Positions 51,720 through 60,620 of a stretch of DNA of 64,000 bases are shown in pieces (positions within the stretch are counted from its first letter, which is position 1; each line of letters starts with the position of its first letter). Source of the DNA: Eubacteriales bacterium. Lineage in GTDB: Bacteria > Bacillota > Clostridia > Christensenellales > UBA1242. Under the pieces are notes generated by a model. It did no database searches and was not told the DNA's origin. It saw nothing but the letters and a program-made list of their open reading frames with translations. Position numbers and translations under genes: made by a program. The stretch spans positions 62,001-126,000 of the forward strand of contig JAHAXB010000016.1 in assembly GCA_018384735.1 (NCBI GenBank). The letters run 5' to 3'.

Positions 51720-51806
51720 CCTATATTCGCTGCTCCGTTAAAGGTCGAGCAATACCCATTTTAAGTTGCACCATAAGCCGTACGTCGCCAATTTTTCTTG
51801 TCAAGT
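51720..51806 (-). other. rpoD 3' untranslated segment, possibly structured
   Basis: This 87-base stretch between the rpoD stop and terminator contains small complementary segments (GCTC with GAGC; TTGC with GCAA). It could simply be 3' UTR or yield a small RNA. I do not recognise a known RNA family in it. Confidence 0.35.
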
Positions 51807-53210
51807 TTACGATTCAACAAAATCTTTTAAGCGACGAGTACGGTTCGGGTTACGCAGTTTTCGTAAGGCCTTAGCTTCAATTTGACGAATACGTTCACGA
51901 GTAACTTCAAACAAATGACCAACTTCTTCCAAAGTACGGGGGCGACCATCGTCCAAACCATAACGCAGACGGATAACCTTTTGCTCACGCGGAGTCAAAG
52001 ACGAAATAATCGACAACAACTGAGTTTTCAAACCTTTCTTGTAGGTTTCCTCTTCCGGCAACATGATGGTTGGGTCCGCAATGGTATCCATAATGGTACC
52101 GTCCCCCTCGTCACCTAATGGCGAATCGATACTGGTCGTATCTTGACTGATACGGCGAATTTCTTCAATTTTATCTTCACTGACTTCCATGCGTTCGGCC
52201 AATTCTGCCGTCGTTGGTTCGCGTCCTAATTCTTGTTGTAAAACTTTGGTAGTTTTCAATAAACGGTTAATCGTTTCAACCATATGTACCGGCAAACGCA
52301 CAATACGGCTTTGGTCCGCCATCGCGCGGGTAATTGATTGACGAATCCACCAGGTCGCATAGGTCGAAAAACGGAAACCTTTGCTATAATCGAATTTTTC
52401 CACCGCTTTCATCAAACCCAGGTTACCTTCCTGAATCAAATCCAACAATTTTAACGGCGTGCGGTCAACATAACGTTTTGCGATATGAACCACCAAACGC
52501 AAGTTACTTTGATTCAAAATTTGTTTAGCTTCTTCATCGCCCGCTGCCATACGTTTCGCAATTTCAACTTCTTCTTCCGCGGTCAACAGTTTATAACGGC
52601 CGATATCACGCAAATAAATTTTAATCGGGTCATCGACCGAAGCCTCAGAAATCATTTTTTCGATGGCGCCAACACGCATTTTTTCGTCGTCGTTGATTTT
52701 TTTAATTACAATCCCCTTACCTGACAAAATTTGTTTCGCACGTTCGACATCAGCCGCGGTTGCATCACGTTCAATCAAAGACATGGTCAAACTATCTTCA
52801 CTGATTTCGCGCGCACGTCCCGGTTCCATGAAGCGTTTCAACAAGTCCACGATTTCAGGACGCAAGCCTTCAAACGTGTCGGCAGCCCCCAAAGGCATGG
52901 CCAACTGTTGGGCTTCTTGTGGTTTAGCTTCAACTTTTTGGGTTTCTTTCACGGTTTTAGCCGTTTTTACGACTTTTTCGGTTTTCGCCTGCTCAGTCTT
53001 TGCGGGCTTTACTTCTTGCACGACTTTTTTCGCCGCAACCGGTTTTACCGCCTTGGTTGCCTTCGCCACCGCTGCTTGTTCAACCTGTTTGGTTACAGTC
53101 TTCGTTGCAGTTTTGGACGCCTTAACCATTGGGGTCTTCACCGTTTTGGTTTCTTTAACCGCTTTTTTGGTTTCGTTCTTAACTTCCTGCTTTACTTCTT
53201 TGGTTGCCAT
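51807..53210 (-). CDS. rpoD: RNA polymerase primary sigma factor
   Basis: Group 1 sigma factor. Regions 1.2 to 4.2 are complete: [47 protein letters not shown] (2.3-2.4), VRLPVHM, and [18 protein letters not shown] (4.2). Residues 1-105 are a basic low-complexity tail of Lys, Ala, Thr and Val instead of an acidic region 1.1. The ATG is two bases after the dnaG stop, with GGAGG inside dnaG. The many TTGACA/TATAAT promoters here match its expected specificity. Confidence 0.97.
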   Translation of the reverse strand: MATKEVKQEVKNETKKAVKETKTVKTPMVKASKTATKTVTKQVEQAAVAKATKAVKPVAAKKVVQEVKPAKTEQAKTEKVVKTAKTVKETQKVEAKPQEAQQLAMPLGAADTFEGLRPEIVDLLKRFMEPGRAREISEDSLTMSLIERDATAADVERAKQILSGKGIVIKKINDDEKMRVGAIEKMISEASVDDPIKIYLRDIGRYKLLTAEEEVEIAKRMAAGDEEAKQILNQSNLRLVVHIAKRYVDRTPLKLLDLIQEGNLGLMKAVEKFDYSKGFRFSTYATWWIRQSITRAMADQSRIVRLPVHMVETINRLLKTTKVLQQELGREPTTAELAERMEVSEDKIEEIRRISQDTTSIDSPLGDEGDGTIMDTIADPTIMLPEEETYKKGLKTQLLSIISSLTPREQKVIRLRYGLDDGRPRTLEEVGHLFEVTRERIRQIEAKALRKLRNPNRTRRLKDFVES

Positions 53211-53211
53211 C

Positions 53212-54990
53212 TTACTTTTCCTCCGGGGTTTGTTTGCTTAATTTTGCATTTTTAAATTGGTTGATGAGCGCACTTAACCGCATAACTTCTTTCATATCGT
53301 TAGCGCTAAGTGCCTCTTTCTTTTTCCGTTCCAAAGTCTCACGAATCAATAAGTTATAACAATCTCGCCACTTCTTTGCCTGCTCTTCCGGTGTTAATTC
53401 GGTATTGACCTCGCGTAACGGTGCAATTTCTTGCAATTCCTTTTCATCTAATCTATCATCAATTTCACTCAATTTCAAGTTCTCGGTAAAAATTTTTTTA
53501 TAAAGTTGGTTGGTAAACTCAATTTCGTAATCCGCGTCAAACTTTACATAGGGTTGATTGTGTAAAATTCCTTTGACAATTGTCATTTCGGCATCTTGAA
53601 TTGAATTTTGTGTTTTCAACATATTGTGGTTATTATGTGTTTTATTAACACTAGATATTGTATTATCACTTACTTTCGGCTTGATTTTCATATCAATCGT
53701 ATTTTTCAAGTCTTCCTTATCAATTCCTAAAGTATCTGCAATATCTTTCAAATACAAAGCCCGTTCCGCTGGGTTTGGTACAGTTGCCATCAATTCCACC
53801 ACTTGGTTCAAATAGGTCGTCTTCCCCACCTTATCGTTTAAGTTATTGTGCTTTTTAATGTAATCCAACTTAAACTCCAAACCACCCATACTGGATTCAA
53901 TCATTTTTTGCATCGCTTCGGCACCGTTGGCGGTTAAGAACTCATCGGGGTCTTGTCCATTAGGTAAAACCACCACTTTTACAGTTAAGCCCGCTTCTTG
54001 TAAAGTATCAATCGATTTTAAGGTCGCATGCTGTCCGGCATTATCACCATCCAAGCATAAATGCACCACTTTCCCAAAACGTTTCATCACACCAGCATGG
54101 AACTTGGTCAACGCCGTTCCCATACAAGCCACAGTATTCACAAAACCGTGCTTAATCATCGCAATTTCATCCACATTGCCCTCAACCACAATCAAACCGT
54201 TGGTATGTTTACCGCGTGACAATTCTTTCATAACGTCCACACCGTAAACGATATTGCTTTTGTTAAAAACCGCGGTTTCGGCAGTATTTTTATATTTTGC
54301 GATGTTATCGTCGTTTTTCATAGTACGACCAGTAAAACCAATACAGTTACCATAAACATCATGAATAGAAAAGGTAATACGTTCGAATTGCGCATCCCAA
54401 ACGCGCTTTCCATCATCGCGCTTAGCCACAATTCCAGCATCGTGCATGGTTTGTTCGCTGATACCGCGTTGCTTTAATTCATCCACTACCCCTTGCCAGC
54501 TGTCACTGTAACCAATATGAAATTTTTTAATCAAATCATCATCGATACCACGGTTATGCAAATAATCTAAGGCGGCTTTGTTTTGTGGCAAATACAAATT
54601 GCGGCAATAAAAATCACGCGCCAAGCGTAACGCTTCGTACAAACGGTCGCGTTTTTGTCGCACCTTTAACCATGCCGTATTTTCATCAGTTTGCGGAATT
54701 GCGATATTAGCTTTCTTTGCCAGCATTTCCACAGCTTCATCCCACGACAGGTTTTCCATCTTCATCACTAATTTAAAAACATTGCCGCTTTCATGACAAC
54801 CATAACAATAATAAAATTGCTTAGGCGCACTAATGGCAAAACTGGGTGTCTTTTCACTATGGAAAGGACAACAAGCCCAAAAGTCCTGCCCTTTTTGACG
54901 TAAAGGCAAATAACTACGCGCAATATCGACAATATTACTTGCGTTTCGTACCTGATCGATAAATTCAGCTGGATAACCTTTGTATTGCAT
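53212..54990 (-). CDS. dnaG: DNA primase
   Basis: Makes RNA primers for replication. The zinc-binding domain has C41, H44, C62 and C65 ([12 protein letters not shown] ... YCYGCHESG). The TOPRIM core has [11 protein letters not shown] and LDGDNAGQ, and a DnaB-binding helical C-terminus follows. 592 residues. The start lies six bases after TATATA, so the dnaG-rpoD message may be leaderless; rpsU is absent from this version of the macromolecular-synthesis operon. Confidence 0.97.
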   Translation of the reverse strand: MQYKGYPAEFIDQVRNASNIVDIARSYLPLRQKGQDFWACCPFHSEKTPSFAISAPKQFYYCYGCHESGNVFKLVMKMENLSWDEAVEMLAKKANIAIPQTDENTAWLKVRQKRDRLYEALRLARDFYCRNLYLPQNKAALDYLHNRGIDDDLIKKFHIGYSDSWQGVVDELKQRGISEQTMHDAGIVAKRDDGKRVWDAQFERITFSIHDVYGNCIGFTGRTMKNDDNIAKYKNTAETAVFNKSNIVYGVDVMKELSRGKHTNGLIVVEGNVDEIAMIKHGFVNTVACMGTALTKFHAGVMKRFGKVVHLCLDGDNAGQHATLKSIDTLQEAGLTVKVVVLPNGQDPDEFLTANGAEAMQKMIESSMGGLEFKLDYIKKHNNLNDKVGKTTYLNQVVELMATVPNPAERALYLKDIADTLGIDKEDLKNTIDMKIKPKVSDNTISSVNKTHNNHNMLKTQNSIQDAEMTIVKGILHNQPYVKFDADYEIEFTNQLYKKIFTENLKLSEIDDRLDEKELQEIAPLREVNTELTPEEQAKKWRDCYNLLIRETLERKKKEALSANDMKEVMRLSALINQFKNAKLSKQTPEEK

Positions 54991-54996
54991 TATGCT

Positions 54997-55002
54997 TATA
55001 TA
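54997..55002 (-). promoter_or_regulatory. -10 element of the dnaG-rpoD operon
   Basis: TATATA ends six bases before ATG. I cannot find a convincing -35 at 16-18 bases. Confidence 0.4.
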
Positions 55003-55049
55003 TACGGAAAAAAGGGCAAAAATCCTAAAAAAATATTTTTATGCAGTTT

Positions 55050-55499
55050 TTAGCGCCAAAATTCGTCGATCACTTCCACCGCCGTGTCGTAAACAATCCC
55101 TTTTCCAAGTAGCCAACGAAATAATTTACTTTTATTTTCCGGCGTCTTTTCCTTGGTGCGCATATACTTTTCGACGCAACTTAACGCGAAATCATGTTGT
55201 TCTTCGACCTCGTCTACCGCATTTTCAACCAACTCGTTTTTAACTCCGTTCCAGCGCAATTTATTGCGTATCATTCCCACGCCCATTTTGTTCTTTTTAG
55301 CTTCTACATACATCTGTGCGTACGCTTCGTCGTTAATCAAACCATACTCCACTAAACGCGCAATATCGGCATCAATTAACGCTTGGTCTTTGGTTTTGCG
55401 GGCATACCATTGGCGCATCTGCTTTTCCGTTCTGGGCATACTTAAAATGTACACAACCGCCCTTTCGTATAAACTGGATGGTTTTTTATTTTCCGTCAT
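55050..55499 (-). CDS. recX: regulatory protein RecX
   Basis: Small helical modulator of RecA filaments. Three-helix repeats are seen (ALIDADIARLVEYGLINDEAYAQMYVE, KMGVGMIRNKLRWNGVKNELVENAV). From the start MTENKK it is 149 residues; that start has GACGGAA upstream and overlaps the preceding gene by 14 bases. recA is not in the window. Confidence 0.85.
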   Translation of the reverse strand: MTENKKPSSLYERAVVYILSMPRTEKQMRQWYARKTKDQALIDADIARLVEYGLINDEAYAQMYVEAKKNKMGVGMIRNKLRWNGVKNELVENAVDEVEEQHDFALSCVEKYMRTKEKTPENKSKLFRWLLGKGIVYDTAVEVIDEFWR

Positions 55500-57000
55500 T
55501 GTTATTTCCGTCTTGCGATTCATCGTCACGCATACTATCTAATTTGGCAAAGGTTGTACCATCCTTCTTGTAAGCACCCGTTTCCAAGGTTGAAATTTCA
55601 TCCTCGGCCGCATGGAAAGTTGCGATTTCGTCATCTTCCTCGTCATCATCACGCAAAGCAGCAAAACTGCTGGCTTCTTCGCGTTTCGCTTTTTCCTCGG
55701 CTTCCTTCATTTTTTCCATTTGTTCACTGGTTACATTGTTTTCGCGCATAAAGTCGCGTTTTTCCTGACGTTCACGCAACATTTCGGTAAAGCGGTTGGT
55801 ATAAACTTTTTCTTCCACGGGCTTTTCGACCTCTTCCTGGTCTTGGTCTTTTTTTCGTTTATAAGCCGGCGTTTTAATGTTATAGATAATTTTGCCAAAA
55901 ATGCTCTTCAAAGACTTTTTGTCGCTTTCGGCATATTTTTCCGGATTTTTCATACGATCTACACGTTCGCGTTCTTTATCCACACGAGTTTCATTAACTT
56001 TCACAATCGCGAACGGTACCAAGAATGCTGCAGCTGCACCAAAAGCCAACACACCACCAACAATCATTAACAACGCCCAAATTTGCGACAAATTAACCCC
56101 GCCTTTCGCACTAGTATTATCAATCACAAACTGTCCCACTATGCGGTTATTGGCGACCGACGTAAATTGCACAATATAGATATCATCTTCCAGTTCCTTC
56201 ATAAAACGGATTGACACACAGTTTTTGTCATTTGGATCAATTTCAGATTTAAAATTTTCGGACGAATATGTCGTACCAGAAAGTGTTTTTATGGTAATTT
56301 CCATATTATCCAAACTGACAATGTCGCGCATATCTTCAATCGCATCGTGCGGAATTCCTTCAACTTCACTTGCACTGTCCGACAAAGTCGGTTTAGCCGC
56401 CCCATCATTAAAAGTCACATTCATCCACAAAGTTAAAACATCACCGCCGTTAAAGTCCTCAATCCGATTGTTACCTTTATCATCTGTAACTTTAATGTAG
56501 GTCCATTCGTCCGTATAAAGCACGCGGAAGGGTTCCGTTTTTTCGATATCACCATTGTTTTCGTAATAACAACGCACTCCGTAAACGGCGGCCGGTGCTG
56601 TTTCACGCAAATACCAACGCACACTGCAATTACTTACATCATCCACATCCACCCAGAAACTATTGTGGTTACTGCTGTCTAATTCAACCCATTCACCGTC
56701 ACGACACACCAATGCCACCGCCACCGCTTGTGGATCAAATTCGGCTATATCCCACATATCAATCGTCGCGGTATAAACATTTTCACTTTTGGGATTATCC
56801 GGACGGCATAAATACATTCCATTTTCGTTAAAAGCCCCGGCTCCAAGTGCCGAAACCAGGATTTCATGATCTCCCATCGGGGCTAAATTCAGAGCAACCG
56901 CCGTGACCTGACTTGTTTTCGTTAAAAAAGGAGCAAAAAAAACCAGTAGCGCACCGCAGACAACCAATAACAAAACTAATCTTTTGTGTAGTTGTTTCAA
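55486..57000 (-). CDS. membrane protein with extracellular domain and charged cytoplasmic tail
   Basis: 504 residues. An N-terminal helix (LVLLLVVCGALLVFFAPFL, about 9-27) is followed by roughly 290 outer residues with beta-rich, Asp- and Asn-rich sequence, then a second helix (LLMIVGGVLAFGAAAAFLVPFAIV, about 318-341). The C-terminal 160 residues are highly charged (EKMKEAEEKAKREE) and probably coiled. No family recognised. The start is TTG, two bases after a GGGGGAG motif, an unusually close spacing. Co-transcribed with recX. Confidence 0.65.
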   Translation of the reverse strand: MKQLHKRLVLLLVVCGALLVFFAPFLTKTSQVTAVALNLAPMGDHEILVSALGAGAFNENGMYLCRPDNPKSENVYTATIDMWDIAEFDPQAVAVALVCRDGEWVELDSSNHNSFWVDVDDVSNCSVRWYLRETAPAAVYGVRCYYENNGDIEKTEPFRVLYTDEWTYIKVTDDKGNNRIEDFNGGDVLTLWMNVTFNDGAAKPTLSDSASEVEGIPHDAIEDMRDIVSLDNMEITIKTLSGTTYSSENFKSEIDPNDKNCVSIRFMKELEDDIYIVQFTSVANNRIVGQFVIDNTSAKGGVNLSQIWALLMIVGGVLAFGAAAAFLVPFAIVKVNETRVDKERERVDRMKNPEKYAESDKKSLKSIFGKIIYNIKTPAYKRKKDQDQEEVEKPVEEKVYTNRFTEMLRERQEKRDFMRENNVTSEQMEKMKEAEEKAKREEASSFAALRDDDEEDDEIATFHAAEDEISTLETGAYKKDGTTFAKLDSMRDDESQDGNNNDGK

Positions 57001-57064
57001 TTCTCCCCCAATATCAAAACAATTATAACTTAGTTATGTGAAAACGGCAAATAAATATTATGGT

Positions 57065-57616
57065 TCACAGTACAGCGTTGGCTTCATCCGTATCCAAATG
57101 CACGGTCGGAAAATCCACGTCAGATTCGCGTACAATGACATTGTGGAAAGTGGCTTGGCGTGCAGTTCCCACTGTAATTTTCACCGCCTGACCATTGATT
57201 AAGCCGAATTTCTGCATATCACGCGGATTAATGTGTAAATGACGTTGCGCCACAATCATGCCTTCGGGTAAATTTACCGTTCCCGCCGGCCCCAACAAAG
57301 TTACTGGGGCTGAGCCGTGCAAATCACCGCTCATTCGCACTGGCACATCCTTCACCCCTAAAGTATAACTATCCGTAACAGCAATTTCCACCTGCGTTTG
57401 AGTACGGAACGGCCCCAAAACTGCCACCCTTTCAAAATTACGTTTTGTGCCCACAATTGTGACCGTTTTATCCGATTTAAATTCACCGTTCACGCTTAAC
57501 GACTTAGCAACCACCATTTCAGCATCTGCACCAAACAATTTAACAAAGTCCGCCCGTGATAAATGCACATGGCGCGCCGAAGTTTCCACACGATAATCAT
57601 TAGTTGTTAGTTTCAT
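57065..57616 (-). CDS. pduL: PduL-type phosphate acyltransferase
   Basis: Transfers an acyl group between CoA and phosphate; PduL-like enzymes make acetyl or propanoyl phosphate. The two barrel halves each show the metal motif: SARHVHLS (13-20) and AQRHLHINPRD, with GPFRTQTQVEIAVTDSYTLG between. 183 residues. Without microcompartment genes nearby it probably replaces Pta in acetate metabolism. The start MKLTTN is fixed by TTGTTA-N17-TAATAT seven bases upstream; the longer frame is rejected. Confidence 0.9.
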   Translation of the reverse strand: MKLTTNDYRVETSARHVHLSRADFVKLFGADAEMVVAKSLSVNGEFKSDKTVTIVGTKRNFERVAVLGPFRTQTQVEIAVTDSYTLGVKDVPVRMSGDLHGSAPVTLLGPAGTVNLPEGMIVAQRHLHINPRDMQKFGLINGQAVKITVGTARQATFHNVIVRESDVDFPTVHLDTDEANAVL

Positions 57617-57623
57617 ACACTTA

Positions 57624-57652
57624 ATATTAACAAAATCCACGCAACCTAACAA
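57624..57652 (-). promoter_or_regulatory. leaderless promoter of pduL
   Basis: Minus strand TTGTTA (57647-57652), 17 bases, TAATAT (57624-57629), seven bases to ATG. Confidence 0.6.
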
Positions 57653-57698
57653 CCAAAAAGCAACTAACACATCAGCAAGCGACAACATAAATAAAGTC

Positions 57699-59390
57699 AT
57701 GTGTGGAATTTTCGGCTGTCAAAGTCTTCAACCGCAAAATTTGGTTGAAAAAACTTTACAAGGATTAAAAATTTTGGAATACCGCGGTTACGACAGTGCC
57801 GGTATTGCCTACAATGCAACAAATCAATTAAAAATTATCAAAGCGGTCGGCGGTTTGGAACGACTGGCAAATAAAACCACCACACCACCGCCCACCAATG
57901 TCTGTATCGGGCATACCCGTTGGGCGACCAATGGCGCGGTCAGCGTAAAAAATTCGCATCCACATTTATCGGCCGACGGTTCGATTGCGGTCGTACATAA
58001 CGGCATTATTGAAAATTATCAACAGTGCGTTACCAAGTTAGCTAAGCACGGCATCAAACTCAAAACCCCGGTCGATACCGAGGTTATACCCAATATATTA
58101 TATTTATTATCTCATAATAAACACAATATACACAAATATTTACAAGGACAGTATGTTTTCTGCGCCACCGAACAATTACAAAACAACCTCTTCTTAGCCA
58201 AAAAAGGTAGTCTTCCACTTTACATTGGACGCGACCAACAAACCATTTACATTTCCAGTGACACACTTGCCTTGCCACAATCCGTCAACCAAATTATCGC
58301 CATGGAAGATTTGGAAACCTGCGAAATTATCAACCAGCAACCGACCTTTTATCATAACAACCACCCCATCCGCAAGGATTGGCAACCATTCAACCAATCT
58401 TTTGTCGCCAGTGATAAAAATGGTTTTACTACCTACATGGAAAAAGAAATCAATGAAATTCCCGCAATTACTCAGCGCATCATCACGGCATACCAAAGTG
58501 ACCCAACCATCCGGACATTACAAAGGCAATTCCGCACCCAACTAAAAACCGTCAACTGTGTCCACCTCTGCGCCTGCGGTACCAGTTACCACGCCGCAAA
58601 AATCATTGCCCACATCATCGAACGCGAACTACACCTACGTGCCATTGCTCATATCAGCAGCGAACTAAACGCCACCACACTACTTGCCGAACCCTCACTT
58701 GCCATTGTTATCAGCCAATCCGGTGAAACCGCCGATACACTGGCTGCCATGGACATTTTACAACAACAAAACATTCCCATTATCGCCCTTTGCAACGTTA
58801 CCACCAGCACCATTGCCAAGCGCAGTCAAATTGTCTTTCCACTGCTTTGTGGTCCCGAAATTGCCGTTGCTAGCACCAAAGTTTTTTGCGCCGCAGTTTT
58901 GGTCGGTTGCCTGTTAATTAACGATTACAACACAATATCTTGTGACAACCTTATCAAATATACCACAAAAACACTACGAAACGCGCGTAAATTACTTCCT
59001 ACACCAAGCAAAATTCCGCACCAAATTTTCATTATCGGCAAAGGCATCAATTACACCTTAGCATTGGAAGCCGCGCTCAAAATCAAAGAGGTTACCTATC
59101 TACACTGCGAAGGCTACCCCGCCAACGAACTCAAACATGGTCCACTGTCCTTGGTTGACGACAATACCTTGGCGATTGTTTTTGGCGACGACTCCGCCAA
59201 TGCATCTGCGGAAATCCAAGCCCGTGGCGGTAAAGTTGTCACACTTCTCTCACCCGACTATCAACACAACCCCTTGGCTTTTGTCAGCCAAATTATCCCA
59301 GCACAAATTTTTGCACTAGATTTAGCACTATCACTAGGCAACAATCCGGACAAACCACGCAACCTCGCTAAAAGCGTGACCGTGTTATAA
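57699..59390 (+). CDS. glmS: glutamine--fructose-6-phosphate aminotransferase (isomerizing)
   Basis: Makes glucosamine-6-phosphate, the entry to peptidoglycan precursors. Class II glutaminase with Cys2 (MCGIFG) and YRGYDSAGIAY, then two SIS domains (CGTSYHAAK; SQSGETADTLAA; HGPLSLVD) and the C-terminus NPDKPRNLAKSVTV. At 563 residues it is shorter than the usual 600 but complete. No glmS ribozyme lies upstream; a CATAAA box ends seven bases before ATG. Its stop is one base from that of the convergent ATP-grasp gene. Confidence 0.97.
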   Translation: MCGIFGCQSLQPQNLVEKTLQGLKILEYRGYDSAGIAYNATNQLKIIKAVGGLERLANKTTTPPPTNVCIGHTRWATNGAVSVKNSHPHLSADGSIAVVHNGIIENYQQCVTKLAKHGIKLKTPVDTEVIPNILYLLSHNKHNIHKYLQGQYVFCATEQLQNNLFLAKKGSLPLYIGRDQQTIYISSDTLALPQSVNQIIAMEDLETCEIINQQPTFYHNNHPIRKDWQPFNQSFVASDKNGFTTYMEKEINEIPAITQRIITAYQSDPTIRTLQRQFRTQLKTVNCVHLCACGTSYHAAKIIAHIIERELHLRAIAHISSELNATTLLAEPSLAIVISQSGETADTLAAMDILQQQNIPIIALCNVTTSTIAKRSQIVFPLLCGPEIAVASTKVFCAAVLVGCLLINDYNTISCDNLIKYTTKTLRNARKLLPTPSKIPHQIFIIGKGINYTLALEAALKIKEVTYLHCEGYPANELKHGPLSLVDDNTLAIVFGDDSANASAEIQARGGKVVTLLSPDYQHNPLAFVSQIIPAQIFALDLALSLGNNPDKPRNLAKSVTVL

Positions 59391-59391
59391 C

Positions 59392-60585
59392 TTAGTCTTC
59401 GGTTTGCAATTCGTAAACCGAGTGCGTATACATACCATCTTCTTCGCGAATCAAGGTCATATCAAAACCTTCACGGTTTACGTTATCAGCTTCCACACTG
59501 ACCAATTCACCATCCGCATTGCGTTCCACTACCGCGTGACGATAAATTCCCAACGGTTTAATCTTTTTCAAACCAGCGCCAAAATCCGTCTTTTCATCAT
59601 AGAACGCGCGGTAGTTATATTCAAAAACTGATTCCAAACCTGCCGCACGGAACATACGGTTTTGCAAACCAACCGAGCCACCAAAGCGCGGGTTAGCTTC
59701 CATCGCGTAAACTTTGCCGTCTTTACCAAACAACAAGTCAATGTGTACCCAACCGCGCATACGGTATTTGCGACTGGTACGCACGAATTCACCAAATTTA
59801 CGACCACAATCGTAAGCTTGTTCCAACATATCTTTCGGCAACTTAGTAAATGCCTTGTAATCCATGTAGTCCAACTTATGATGTCCCGTATAACGATGCA
59901 CCGACGACGGCAAAATGTGAACTTCATTATTAGAAACTAGCAAATGCAAACTGGTTGAACACAAAGATTCAATGTAATCACTAACTAAGTAGGTTTCTTT
60001 CGGGGAAATTTCCTTAATTGAACGTTCCTTGAAAGCTTCGTTCGCGAAATATTCCTTGGTTACTACCAAAGTACCAAAACCGCCCGAACCATAGTCACGT
60101 TGAATTACAACTTCTTTTTGTTCTGGATAGGTACCGTTTTTCAAACGCTTAATCACCTCGGAGCCAATCACATATTCATGTGGCGCAAACGGTAAAACGC
60201 CTTCAAAAATTTTACGGAACTGGAATTTACTGTCCAAAATCGCAAAGACCTTGGGATCGTTACAACACAAGATACGGTCTTGCAATTCCGGTGGAACGTA
60301 GCTGGCATAAACCGGCGAATACGGGTAAAAGTACGCATCTGGCACCTTAGCCACGATTTCACGGCATTTTTCGTTAATGAATTCGCGCATAATTTTGGTA
60401 TTACGCTCTTCAAATTCAACATTTTGACTTAATTGAATGTGGGTTGACGCATTGTGCGCAATGTTACCACGCTTGTTATTTCCCAGTTCGGTAATACTTC
60501 CTGCGAAGTAACCATCCATGGTTTGGTTGTAAAAACTGGCTTCAGCATCACCTTGTCGGTATCCGATGTAATAGATATTTTTCAT
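59392..60585 (-). CDS. ATP-grasp enzyme of unknown substrate
   Basis: A 397-residue ATP-grasp protein: ATP-binding lysine region (VVIQRDYGSGGFGTLVVTKEYF), a glycine loop, and metal-binding end YAMEANPRFGGSVGLQNRMFRAAG. The N-terminal part (NIYYIGYRQGDAEASFYNQTMDG) is not a standard carboxylase or ligase lobe. It may ligate amino acids or make a cofactor or peptide natural product; no partner enzyme lies next to it. Perfect consensus promoter. Confidence 0.8.
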   Translation of the reverse strand: MKNIYYIGYRQGDAEASFYNQTMDGYFAGSITELGNNKRGNIAHNASTHIQLSQNVEFEERNTKIMREFINEKCREIVAKVPDAYFYPYSPVYASYVPPELQDRILCCNDPKVFAILDSKFQFRKIFEGVLPFAPHEYVIGSEVIKRLKNGTYPEQKEVVIQRDYGSGGFGTLVVTKEYFANEAFKERSIKEISPKETYLVSDYIESLCSTSLHLLVSNNEVHILPSSVHRYTGHHKLDYMDYKAFTKLPKDMLEQAYDCGRKFGEFVRTSRKYRMRGWVHIDLLFGKDGKVYAMEANPRFGGSVGLQNRMFRAAGLESVFEYNYRAFYDEKTDFGAGLKKIKPLGIYRHAVVERNADGELVSVEADNVNREGFDMTLIREEDGMYTHSVYELQTED

Positions 60586-60590
60586 ACTGT

Positions 60591-60619
60591 ATTATACCAG
60601 TTTTAACCAAATGTGTCAA
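60591..60619 (-). promoter_or_regulatory. consensus leaderless promoter of the ATP-grasp gene
   Basis: Minus strand TTGACA (60614-60619), exactly 17 bases, TATAAT (60591-60596), five bases to ATG. The -35 and -10 are both perfect. Confidence 0.75.
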
Positions 60620-60620
60620 A

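Noticed and set aside
52663-53255. Two long open frames (192 and 174 codons) antisense to the start of rpoD
   Set aside because: They arise because the Lys/Ala/Thr codons of rpoD's low-complexity tail have no antisense stops; their Phe/Leu/Thr-rich translations look non-coding.
57617-57698. glmS ribozyme or riboswitch upstream of glmS
   Set aside because: Only 82 bases separate the genes, filled by two promoters; no ribozyme core fits.
57617-57700. Hydrophobic N-terminal extension of the PduL-like protein
   Set aside because: It looks like a signal peptide but overlaps the promoter and glmS start; PduL begins near the SARHVHL motif.
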